Shown here: positions 1 to 4,867 of the stretch, one piece after another
Layout: the number at the start of each line of letters is the position of its first letter
How positions within the stretch are numbered: the stretch's first letter is position 1
Source of the DNA: Chlamydiota bacterium
GTDB taxonomy: Bacteria > Auribacterota > UBA3054 > B51-G9
DNA length: 5,004 nt
Assembly (NCBI GenBank): GCA_003648225.1
Contig: QMOL01000239.1
Coordinates: forward strand, 1 to 5,004
Direction: 5' to 3'
Translations under genes and position numbers: made by a program
Notes under the pieces: model-generated
Database searches by the model: none
The model's input: the letters and a program-made list of their open reading frames with translations, nothing else
What the model was told of the DNA's origin: nothing

Positions 1-150
1 AATTGACCTAATTTCTAATTGACCTAATTAATCTAATTGACCTAATTAATCTAATTGACCTAATTAATCTAATTGACCTAATTAATCTAATTGACCTAAT
101 TAATCTAATTGACCTAATTAATCTAATTGACCTAATTGATCTAATGACCA
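1..150. repeat. 18-bp tandem repeat array
   Basis: The unit AATTGACCTAATTAATCT is repeated head to tail. A 16-base first unit (1-16) is followed by six identical 18-mers (17-124), one variant with a single base change (125-142), and a decayed tail (143-150). Each unit is itself a diverged pair of 9-mers, CTAATTGAC and CTAATTAAT, so the array grew by duplication of a dimer. It begins at the window edge, so its true length is unknown. There is no spacer diversity, so it is not a CRISPR array. The repeat words resemble the TAATCTAATTAA just after aroD, so the array probably belongs to the same family of simple intergenic repeats. Confidence 0.95.
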
Positions 151-250
151 TGCGATAATACACATGTTATTTCATTGAACCTATATTAATGAACAAACTA
201 AGAAAAAACCAATTGTTTGGTGTTGGCTTATTGTAAATTGGGATTTCCTT

Positions 251-300
251 AGAACAATTAGAACCCAGCATACGCGGGTCAAGAATTAGAGCAATTAGAA
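251..300 (+). repeat. Direct repeats flanking GC-rich element
   Basis: AGAACAATTAGAA (251-263) and AGAGCAATTAGAA (288-300) are 13-mers with one mismatch, and a further AATTAGA lies between them. They bracket the GC-rich element at 263-280. This could be short tandem repeat expansion of AATTAGA interrupted by a GC-rich insertion, or paired binding sites. Confidence 0.6.
263..279 (+). promoter_or_regulatory. GC-rich leader element, copy A (aroD)
   Basis: ACCC (263-266) and GGGT (276-279) can pair as a 4-bp stem around the loop AGCATACGC. The core GCATACGC (268-275) recurs as GCATCCGC at 1127-1134 and as GCATACGC on the minus strand at 3861-3854, each time in the sense orientation of the next gene. 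Here it lies 54 nt before the aroD ATG. The sequence similarity is observed; a regulatory role is inferred. The stem is too short, and lacks a T-run, to be a terminator. Confidence 0.45.
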
Positions 301-329
301 ATTTGTAAGTTTAAAAAAGAAAAAAAAAT

Positions 330-1031
330 ATGCTTGATATAAACAAATCACCTTTTATTGTCGGAGTTCTTAATCCAAAATATTTTGATAAAGAACTTGA
401 GTACTTGATTGAACATCAGCCGGATATTATTGAGTATCGTGCGGATTTAGCGGACGATTTGGATGTCTTTTTGCTTAAAGAGGATTTGATTGAAATTAAT
501 AAGAAGTTAAATTTCCCAATCCTTTTCACTTTACGGGATAAAAGCGAAGGTGGGAAGTTTGCCGGTTCGAATGCGCAGAGAAATGAAATTTATTCCGCAA
601 TATTGGAATTAGTTGATGCAATAGATATTGAGTCATTGCTTGCGCAGTTCGCTTATGAAATTATTAAAACTGCTCACGCAAAAGGAATTACTGTAGTTTT
701 GTCTTATCATAATTTTGAGAAAACTCCGGGAAAATCTGAACTTGAAACAATTATTAAAAAATGTTTCGATAACGGAGCCGATATCGCTAAAATTGCTACA
801 ATGTGCGAGACAAAAAACGAAGCCGAACAATTAATTTCATTAACCATCAAATATGAAAATATTGCTGTTGTGGGAATGGGGAAATACGGTAAAATAACAA
901 GAATTACCGCTCCGGCTTTCGGTTCGGTTTTAACTTATGCGTTTACCGATAATAAAGAAAGTCCTGTTCCCGGTCAACTAACTGTAGAGGAATTAAAAAA
1001 AGCGTGGGAGTTGGCGGGGATAATCCATTAA
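330..1031 (+). CDS. aroD: Type I 3-dehydroquinate dehydratase
   Basis: This cytoplasmic enzyme dehydrates 3-dehydroquinate to 3-dehydroshikimate, the third step of the shikimate pathway to aromatic amino acids, through a Schiff base. The 233-residue length is normal for the family's single TIM barrel. Visible motifs, in order, with the standard Salmonella numbering for comparison: E35-x-R37-x-D39 (E46/R48/D50), R69 and E73-G-G (R82/E86), catalytic H127 in LSYHNF (H143), Schiff-base K154 in DIAKIA (K170), G-K-I-T-R191 (R213) and PGQ216 (Q236). H127 and K154 are 27 residues apart, as in the reference enzyme. The usual S-R pair is T-R here, and the position of Ser232 appears to be Pro212 with Ser211 beside it. 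No other shikimate gene is visible. The start is the first ATG, behind an A-rich leader without a clear ribosome binding site. It appears functional. Confidence 0.96.
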   Translation: MLDINKSPFIVGVLNPKYFDKELEYLIEHQPDIIEYRADLADDLDVFLLKEDLIEINKKLNFPILFTLRDKSEGGKFAGSNAQRNEIYSAILELVDAIDIESLLAQFAYEIIKTAHAKGITVVLSYHNFEKTPGKSELETIIKKCFDNGADIAKIATMCETKNEAEQLISLTIKYENIAVVGMGKYGKITRITAPAFGSVLTYAFTDNKESPVPGQLTVEELKKAWELAGIIH

Positions 1032-1036
1032 TCTAA

Positions 1037-1093
1037 TTAAATATTCAATACTCAACAAGAAATGAGCAATGTCAAAGTGAATCCATTAATCCA
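1037..1093 (+). repeat. AT-rich intergenic repeat, copy 1
   Basis: This 57-base stretch begins six bases after the aroD stop. It matches the minus strand of 4853-4797 at 49 of 57 positions by my count, without gaps. Its inner 32 bases (1047-1078) match the minus strand of 3936-3905 at 27 of 32. The shared core is TCAACAAGAAAT (1052-1063) followed by CAAT. Its right end runs into an ATCCATTA direct repeat (1081-1096). All three copies lie upstream of a gene and point toward it. Confidence 0.85.
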
Positions 1094-1117
1094 TTAATAA
1101 CATCCCCCGCCCTAAAG

Positions 1118-1161
1118 AGTCCCTCGGCATCCGCGGGGTCAGAGACCTTAAAAGAGGGACT
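1118..1161 (+). promoter_or_regulatory. Long hairpin with GC-rich element, copy B
   Basis: AGTCCCTC (1118-1125) pairs perfectly with GAGGGACT (1154-1161), an 8-bp stem enclosing 28 bases. Inside it are the shared core GCATCCGC (1127-1134) and a small hairpin, GGTC/GACC (1137-1140 with 1144-1147). The CCC at 1121-1123 could instead pair with GGGG at 1135-1138, so two exclusive folds are possible. The hairpin ends 24 nt before the lipoprotein ATG and has no following T-run, so a simple intrinsic terminator for aroD is unlikely. A leader structure is more likely, but that is inference. Confidence 0.5.
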
Positions 1162-1185
1162 AATAATCCAATATTCAATTAAAAT

Positions 1186-1743
1186 ATGAAGAAAATACTG
1201 ATAGTTTTTATTTTACTTTTATTAGGGTGCGTGGGAACATCAAAACAAGTTCCTGCACAGAAAACAGCACCCGTTAAAAAAGCTGATAAGCTTTCTGGAG
1301 AACAAATATTAATTAATCAAATGTCTTCTGAAAATGATAAAATCGCATTGAAGGCTATTGCTATTCTTGGAAGAGAGGAGGACGCATCAAAAGCTGTGGT
1401 AAAAAAGTATGAAGATATGTTTCGGAATTACGGAGATAACAACAGAATCGAAGCATTGTTAGATCAAATTTATCTCTATAATAATCAAGTTGATTTCTTA
1501 CCCGGACTTGAGGTTTGTCTTAACTGCGAAAATAAAGATATACGCGAAGAAGCGATAGATATTATAAATGATATAGAAAACAAGAAAGCTGTGAATGTTT
1601 TAATTAGAGCGTTAGCAAATGAGCATTCGAATGTGCGTGAAGAAGCTGCTTGGGGGCTTGGAATGATAAGTGATAAAGAATTTAAAAGTCAAGCTGAATG
1701 GGAAAAATGGTGGAAAAAAAATAAAGCAGATTTTAAATTTTAA
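1186..1743 (+). CDS. Small lipoprotein with HEAT-like repeats
   Basis: The 185-residue product starts with a lipoprotein signal peptide: M-K-K, a hydrophobic run (residues 4-13), and the lipobox L-L-G-C with Cys15 as the predicted lipidated residue. A short Lys/Pro/Ala-rich linker (about 18-36) follows. The rest is predicted helical. Paired helices of HEAT type are recognisable at about 51-75, 115-142 (D-I-R-E-E-A-I-D-I-I) and 147-163 (N-V-R-E-E-A-A-W-G-L-G). The end, W172-x-x-W175-W176, is a cap I associate with bacterial HEAT-repeat proteins. HEAT arrays are protein-binding scaffolds, so this is probably an envelope-anchored adaptor, and its partner is unknown. The ATG follows an A/T-rich leader without a clear Shine-Dalgarno sequence. 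The gene is separated from aroD by 154 bases with a hairpin, so it need not share a transcript. No enzyme motif is visible. Confidence 0.85.
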   Translation: MKKILIVFILLLLGCVGTSKQVPAQKTAPVKKADKLSGEQILINQMSSENDKIALKAIAILGREEDASKAVVKKYEDMFRNYGDNNRIEALLDQIYLYNNQVDFLPGLEVCLNCENKDIREEAIDIINDIENKKAVNVLIRALANEHSNVREEAAWGLGMISDKEFKSQAEWEKWWKKNKADFKF

Positions 1744-1806
1744 AACGGACTAAACAGATTAAATGACCCCGGCCCCAACGGTTAAAACGTAGAGAATTGT
1801 TTGTAT
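1744..1806. other. Convergent intergenic gap with GC-rich patch
   Basis: These 63 bases separate the lipoprotein gene (+) from the membrane operon (-), where a two-way terminator would be expected. The only distinctive part is GACCCCGGCCCCAACGG (1765-1781). It shares GACCCCG with the reverse complement of the copy B element. I can find no stem followed by a T-run on either strand, so no terminator is called. Confidence 0.5.
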
Positions 1807-2802
1807 TCAAAATCCAAAATATTTTAATGTTCCCATAATCCATTCTTCTTTTAAAAATTCCACACGGCCAATTAATAAAGAAACACGTGCCATGATTGTA
1901 AAAGCGAATGACGCGCCGAACCCGATCATCAGATAAGCGATACCGACTTTAGTTAATCCACGTGAGAAGATGTCTTCTTTTTTAAGGGAGAAGAAGAAGT
2001 AATATAATACACTTAGAATTCCAACAATCAAAGAAATATTTCCAATTGATTTTGACCAGTCGATTGTTCCGCTAACAGTATGAACTATCGGAATAATTGA
2101 AGCTTGAATTTGTCCGAGGATTTGTGTTTGGAAATTCAGCGGCATTGCCATTCCAACTCCTATTCCAAGTAAATAAGCCATCGGATATCTTGATATCCAG
2201 GCGTGTTTCGGGGAGAAACGTGAGAGGAAAAGGAGTCCGAGAAAGAGAGAAAAAATAATATAAGCGACCCATAAATTTCTTGAAAGCGAGACTGTTTTGT
2301 AACTTTTTGAATATTTTTCCGCAGATTTTTCCAACGCGAAAATATTCTTCATGTTTAAAGTCGAATTTTTTAACGCGTTTTGTACCGCGGTGGAAACATC
2401 CGGCTGATTAGCAAGGTCAAGTGACGAACGGGTAAGCGTTTCATCCATAAGAACACCAAAACCGGTTTCGTTGAAAGGAATTGCCGCACATGCGGCAAGT
2501 TGAGTTTCATTAGTCGGTTTATTTGATTTAATGAAGTGATTAATTTCGGTGATAATGGTATTTGTAACCGCCGATTTATCAACTTTCAGATTGTGAACAT
2601 ATTTAATGAGCGGTTTCTCAATTTTCGGTTTAATTCCGTTTTGATAAGTAAGAACAATTCCGTAACCAACACTCACGCCAACGAATATTGCTTCGGTAAG
2701 TTTAAACATAAAATTATCTTTTATCAAAAACGAGAAGACGCAAAGAGTAAGCAAAGCGGCGACCCATATTCCTGTAAGATCAATAAAAGTATCAGGTATC
2801 AT
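1807..2802 (-). CDS. Multi-pass membrane protein, unknown function
   Basis: The 331-residue product is an inner-membrane protein. Likely helices are at 11-27, 36-54, 177-195, 207-224, 255-272 and 286-312. Positive charges after helices 1, 3 and 5 place the N-terminus and the large 55-172 segment outside the cytoplasm. That segment is Asn/Thr-rich with amphipathic helices. The C-terminal part has a conserved-looking block, M-A-R-V-S-L-L-I-G-R-V-E-F-L (304-317), which I recall from uncharacterised membrane proteins encoded beside partners like the next two genes. I know of no assigned function. The start is well supported: an AAGGAAA ribosome binding site lies 5 nt upstream, inside the end of the preceding gene, whose stop codon is one base before this ATG. 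It is the last gene of the minus-strand block, and coupled translation suggests equal amounts of the two proteins. Confidence 0.85.
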   Translation of the reverse strand: MIPDTFIDLTGIWVAALLTLCVFSFLIKDNFMFKLTEAIFVGVSVGYGIVLTYQNGIKPKIEKPLIKYVHNLKVDKSAVTNTIITEINHFIKSNKPTNETQLAACAAIPFNETGFGVLMDETLTRSSLDLANQPDVSTAVQNALKNSTLNMKNIFALEKSAEKYSKSYKTVSLSRNLWVAYIIFSLFLGLLFLSRFSPKHAWISRYPMAYLLGIGVGMAMPLNFQTQILGQIQASIIPIVHTVSGTIDWSKSIGNISLIVGILSVLYYFFFSLKKEDIFSRGLTKVGIAYLMIGFGASFAFTIMARVSLLIGRVEFLKEEWIMGTLKYFGF

Positions 2803-2803
2803 A

Positions 2804-3808
2804 TTATTTCCTTTTTTTTCTGAATTTACTTATAAAAAATTCAATATTGCCAATTACAATTAAGAGTATCGCAAGCGAATGTGCGTAAAGTTGTGAACGC
2901 ATGCCTTTAACTCCGCTGCCGAGAGATTTAAGTTCTGTTTCATATTCCGCCGCGCCGCGCAGTCCGGCAAGTAGTCCCGTAATTTGTTTTGACTGGATAT
3001 AAGGATAATAATCAGCAGCGGAAACGGCTGTCATGCCGAGTCCCACATCTTTCCCGAATTTAGTTTTGCCGACATTCATCCAGATTTCCGGCATGCCTAC
3101 ATAACCGGAAAGAAGGACTACATCTTCAATTTCGGCATAATCGTGTACACCTTTCATAATTGGCAGGGTATTTAAGTCATTTCCCGCGTAATCGGTTTCA
3201 TAAGCCGACAAAATGCTTTCCCCCATTTGCATATAAACCATAAACGCGTTAGGTCTGAATCCGAGAAAGACATAATCTTTTCCTGCTTTTTTAGGCTGGA
3301 ATTTATCAGATGATTCATGAGCAATGTTTTCAATAATATTTTGAGCAAGCTGCGCTGAAATAACATTATAACCAACATTACCGATTACTTTAATACCATT
3401 TTTAAATGCCTGACGGAGAAGCGAAATCGCCATCGGTTTGAGTTCCGGTGCGGTACTCGGATCGAAATCGAAGCAGATCAAAAGAACTCCGTTGGTATTA
3501 AGTTTAAGGCGAGTCAGATATGTTTTCAGTTCGCGGATTTTCTTATCGTCTTTTTTTTCTTCAGCCTTTTTTAATTTTTCTTCAACTTCCGCGATTGTTT
3601 TTTGACGTTTCTTTGGAATCGCCTCAACAGAATCAAAAAGCCCTTTTGTTGCCGAAGAAACGTTTAAGTGCATGGGCTTGTTAGAAAACATTCCGCCAAG
3701 AACCGCGAGAAACGCGGCAATGTAAATCACCGCGCGATAATTCTTTTCCCACCAGGATTTCTTTGGGGGGATAAAAGTTGAGCTTTCTTTGTTTTGTTTG
3801 TCGTTCAT
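2804..3808 (-). CDS. Double-anchored protein, extracytoplasmic domain
   Basis: The chosen start gives 334 residues. A basic N-terminus (K-K-S-W-W-E-K-N-Y-R) precedes helix 1 (about 25-41). A charged Lys/Glu coiled coil follows (62-103), then an alpha/beta domain (about 107-300), helix 2 (about 309-327) and a very basic tail, K-F-R-K-K-R-K. Both tails are predicted cytoplasmic and the domain extracytoplasmic. Strand-like segments are G-V-L-L-I-C-F-D-F-D (107-116), K-V-I-G-N-V (140-145), G-K-D-Y-V-F-L-G (176-183) and V-V-L-L-S-G (230-235). The motifs D-Y-V-F-L-G-F-R-P and G-L-L-A-G-L-R-G-A-A-E-Y-E (288-300) resemble, from memory, an uncharacterised family in other uncultivated bacteria. No catalytic triad or nucleotide-binding loop is evident. 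An in-frame ATG at 3892 would add 28 residues, but they are a translation of the GC-rich element and a perfect hairpin, so the ATG at 3808 is preferred. Confidence 0.82.
   Translation of the reverse strand: MNDKQNKESSTFIPPKKSWWEKNYRAVIYIAAFLAVLGGMFSNKPMHLNVSSATKGLFDSVEAIPKKRQKTIAEVEEKLKKAEEKKDDKKIRELKTYLTRLKLNTNGVLLICFDFDPSTAPELKPMAISLLRQAFKNGIKVIGNVGYNVISAQLAQNIIENIAHESSDKFQPKKAGKDYVFLGFRPNAFMVYMQMGESILSAYETDYAGNDLNTLPIMKGVHDYAEIEDVVLLSGYVGMPEIWMNVGKTKFGKDVGLGMTAVSAADYYPYIQSKQITGLLAGLRGAAEYETELKSLGSGVKGMRSQLYAHSLAILLIVIGNIEFFISKFRKKRK
2807..2813 (-). promoter_or_regulatory. Shine-Dalgarno site inside upstream gene
   Basis: On the minus strand AAGGAAA lies five bases before the ATG at 2802 and overlaps the last lysine codons of the preceding gene (stop 2806-2804). 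It is the only convincing Shine-Dalgarno sequence in the window. It supports translational coupling of the two membrane protein genes. Confidence 0.7.
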
Positions 3809-3834
3809 AAAAACAGTTTTAAGGTTTAAAGGTG

Positions 3835-3867
3835 GCCGGGACGATTTTACTAAGCGTATGCCCCGGC
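3835..3867 (-). promoter_or_regulatory. GC-rich leader element, copy C, hairpin
   Basis: GCCGGG (3835-3840) and CCCGGC (3862-3867) form a 6-bp GC stem around 21 bases. On the minus strand the core GCATACGC (3861-3854) lies just inside the stem, 45 nt before the ATG at 3808. The same core precedes aroD and the lipoprotein gene in the sense orientation at 54 and 51 nt. No T-run follows it, and it lies between two genes of the same block, so a leader or mRNA-processing role is possible. The function is inferred only. Confidence 0.5.
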
Positions 3868-3873
3868 TGAGTA

Positions 3874-3895
3874 AATTTGCTCTGTGGAGCAAATT
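3874..3895 (-). promoter_or_regulatory. Perfect 9-bp hairpin in leader
   Basis: AATTTGCTC (3874-3882) and GAGCAAATT (3887-3895) form a perfect 9-bp stem with a 4-base loop. It lies just upstream, in transcript sense, of the GC-rich copy C hairpin and about 65 nt before the ATG at 3808. Neither side has a long T-run, so a strong intrinsic terminator is unlikely. It could be an mRNA stability or processing stem, or an operator. Confidence 0.6.
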
Positions 3896-3904
3896 GAATT
3901 TATT

Positions 3905-3936
3905 ACTTTATTATTGTTCATTTCTTGTTGAATATT
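3905..3936 (-). repeat. AT-rich intergenic repeat, copy 3
   Basis: On the minus strand these 32 bases match copy 1 (1047-1078) at 27 positions without gaps. The core TCAACAAGAAAT (3931-3920) is identical. The copy lies 24 bases after the stop of the upstream gene and points toward the double-anchored membrane protein gene. It precedes the copy C element by 58 nt, against 63 nt between the equivalent parts upstream of the lipoprotein gene. Confidence 0.75.
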
Positions 3937-3960
3937 TTTCTGTTAAATTTGGATTATTTA

Positions 3961-4779
3961 TTATCCCTGTCCTCCCATATAAGGTCGTTCTATTCCGAAA
4001 ATAATCTTTATACTTGTTGCTAATCCGCCGAGAGCGATACCGATAATGATTCCACGTTTAGCGGCGGTATTCGGGAAGTCAAGGATAATGCTTTTGAGGT
4101 ATTCAAAGGTGGAAATTCCTTTTATTGTACCGCAAGCAATAAATTTTCCCACGAAAGGTATTTGCTCCATCGGGACTTGTCCGAGCAAAACAATAATCGC
4201 CGCAACGAGAAGTAAACCGGCTTCCCATGATTTAACCCGAACAGCCCTGTAAGCTGCTGACATAATATAAAAAGCGAGCAGGGAGAAAGTGGTAGCGGAC
4301 AGTGGCACAAAAATATAATTATAGAACCAGTCAAACATCGGAACGGATTTCTTGTTTACGGGGATTTTTTTGCCTGCAACAATCGTGTTTGTAAAAGAAG
4401 AGTCGGTTTGAAAACCAAATAAAGTGTGAGTAGTTTCAACAAATAAATTTGTTTCACCGAAAATGTCGGTTTTGGCAACAATTGGACTTTTAACTTTGAT
4501 ATTGTTAGCCGGAATTAAACCGATAGTTGCAACAACAACGACACAAAGTAAAGTTATTAAGCTAAAGCCCCAACCGGGCATTTTTCTTTTAATTTTATTT
4601 CCGTGCATGTGAACTAAACTCGCAATTCCAATTGCAAGCGCGAACACGCCGACAACCTGAGTTGAATTCCCGACCCATTCGAGCATATCTTTTTCGATGG
4701 GGTCCCATGGCGAGAAAAATTGGAGCAGGAGGACAATTCCGCAGATAAAACAAATAAAAGGAGGTAATTTAGAACGCAT
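3961..4779 (-). CDS. Six-helix membrane protein, unknown function
   Basis: The 272-residue product has likely helices at 7-23, 40-57, 71-89, 147-168, 176-194 and 242-262. The positive-inside pattern (M-R-S-K at the start, K-I-K-R-K after helix 2, Y-R-A-V-R-V-K after helix 4) puts both ends in the cytoplasm, with loops 90-146 and 195-241 outside. Loop 90-146 is Thr/Lys-rich and may be a small beta-rich domain. The second half has blocks that look conserved: L-A-F-Y-I-M-S-A-A-Y-R-A (158-169), L-L-G-Q-V-P (198-203), F-P-N-T-A-A-K-R-G (235-243) and the C-terminal G-I-E-R-P-Y-M-G (262-269). I recall similar endings in unnamed membrane proteins of other uncultivated bacteria, but no function. It is 152 bases ahead of the double-anchored gene and has a leader made of repeat copy 2. 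The start is the only sensible ATG, without a Shine-Dalgarno sequence. Confidence 0.82.
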   Translation of the reverse strand: MRSKLPPFICFICGIVLLLQFFSPWDPIEKDMLEWVGNSTQVVGVFALAIGIASLVHMHGNKIKRKMPGWGFSLITLLCVVVVATIGLIPANNIKVKSPIVAKTDIFGETNLFVETTHTLFGFQTDSSFTNTIVAGKKIPVNKKSVPMFDWFYNYIFVPLSATTFSLLAFYIMSAAYRAVRVKSWEAGLLLVAAIIVLLGQVPMEQIPFVGKFIACGTIKGISTFEYLKSIILDFPNTAAKRGIIIGIALGGLATSIKIIFGIERPYMGGQG

Positions 4780-4796
4780 AATTATTATTGGATTAT

Positions 4797-4853
4797 TGGA
4801 TTAATGGATTTATTTTACCATTGAAAATTTCTTGTTGAATATTGAATATTTAA
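4797..4853 (-). repeat. AT-rich intergenic repeat, copy 2
   Basis: On the minus strand these 57 bases align without gaps to copy 1 (1037-1093), with about eight mismatches. They include the core TCAACAAGAAAT (4838-4827) and the same AATCCATTAATCCA tail (4810-4797). The copy fills most of the 88-base gap before the six-helix membrane protein gene and ends 17 nt before its ATG. No GC-rich element follows it here, unlike the other copies. The TAATCCA words continue to about 4790. Confidence 0.85.
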
Positions 4854-4867
4854 TTTGAATTATTGGA

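Larger units (their letters stand above)
151..329 (+). other. AT-rich leader region upstream of aroD
   Basis: No gene is visible here; with the repeat array it makes a 329-base stretch without coding sequence. It holds a weak 5-bp inverted repeat (ACCAA/TTGGT, 208-221), a faint TTTG (216-219) followed by TAAATTG (234-240), and the GC-rich element listed separately. The TTTG/TAAATTG pair loosely recalls the Bacteroidota -33/-7 promoter, but the spacing is shorter than the usual pattern, so no promoter is called. Positions 196-213 (AACTAAGAAA, then CAAT) may be a decayed copy of the AT-rich leader repeat found upstream of other genes here. The last 20 bases before the ATG are almost pure A, with no good Shine-Dalgarno sequence. 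Confidence 0.5.

Noticed and set aside
1..150. CRISPR array
   Set aside because: The 18-mers abut directly with no variable spacers, the unit is very AT-rich, and no cas gene is visible.
1118..1161. Intrinsic terminator after aroD
   Set aside because: The stem is good, but it is followed by TAATAATCCA rather than a T-run, the loop is 28 bases long, and it lies only 24 nt before the next start codon.
1744..1806. Bidirectional terminator between the convergent genes
   Set aside because: The GC-rich patch has no self-complementary stem followed by a T-run on either strand.
2072..2582. Additional minus-strand open frames at 2072-2272 and 2370-2582
   Set aside because: They lie in other frames wholly within the 331-aa membrane gene, whose frame has a ribosome binding site, coherent membrane helices and a tight junction with its neighbour.
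2804..3808. Substrate-binding protein or GTPase assignment for the double-anchored protein
   Set aside because: The alpha/beta domain superficially suggests it, but there is no P-loop, no export signal with cleavage site, and membrane anchors at both ends; no specific family can be supported.
3809..3892. N-terminal extension of the double-anchored protein from an ATG at 3892
   Set aside because: The 28 extra residues translate a GC stem-loop and part of a perfect hairpin, lack family-like character, and would place residues of no evident role before a natural basic start and membrane helix.
3789..4252. Plus-strand open frames at 3789-4004 and 4046-4252
   Set aside because: They run antisense to the membrane genes, across a gap of hairpins and repeats, and encode no recognisable domain.
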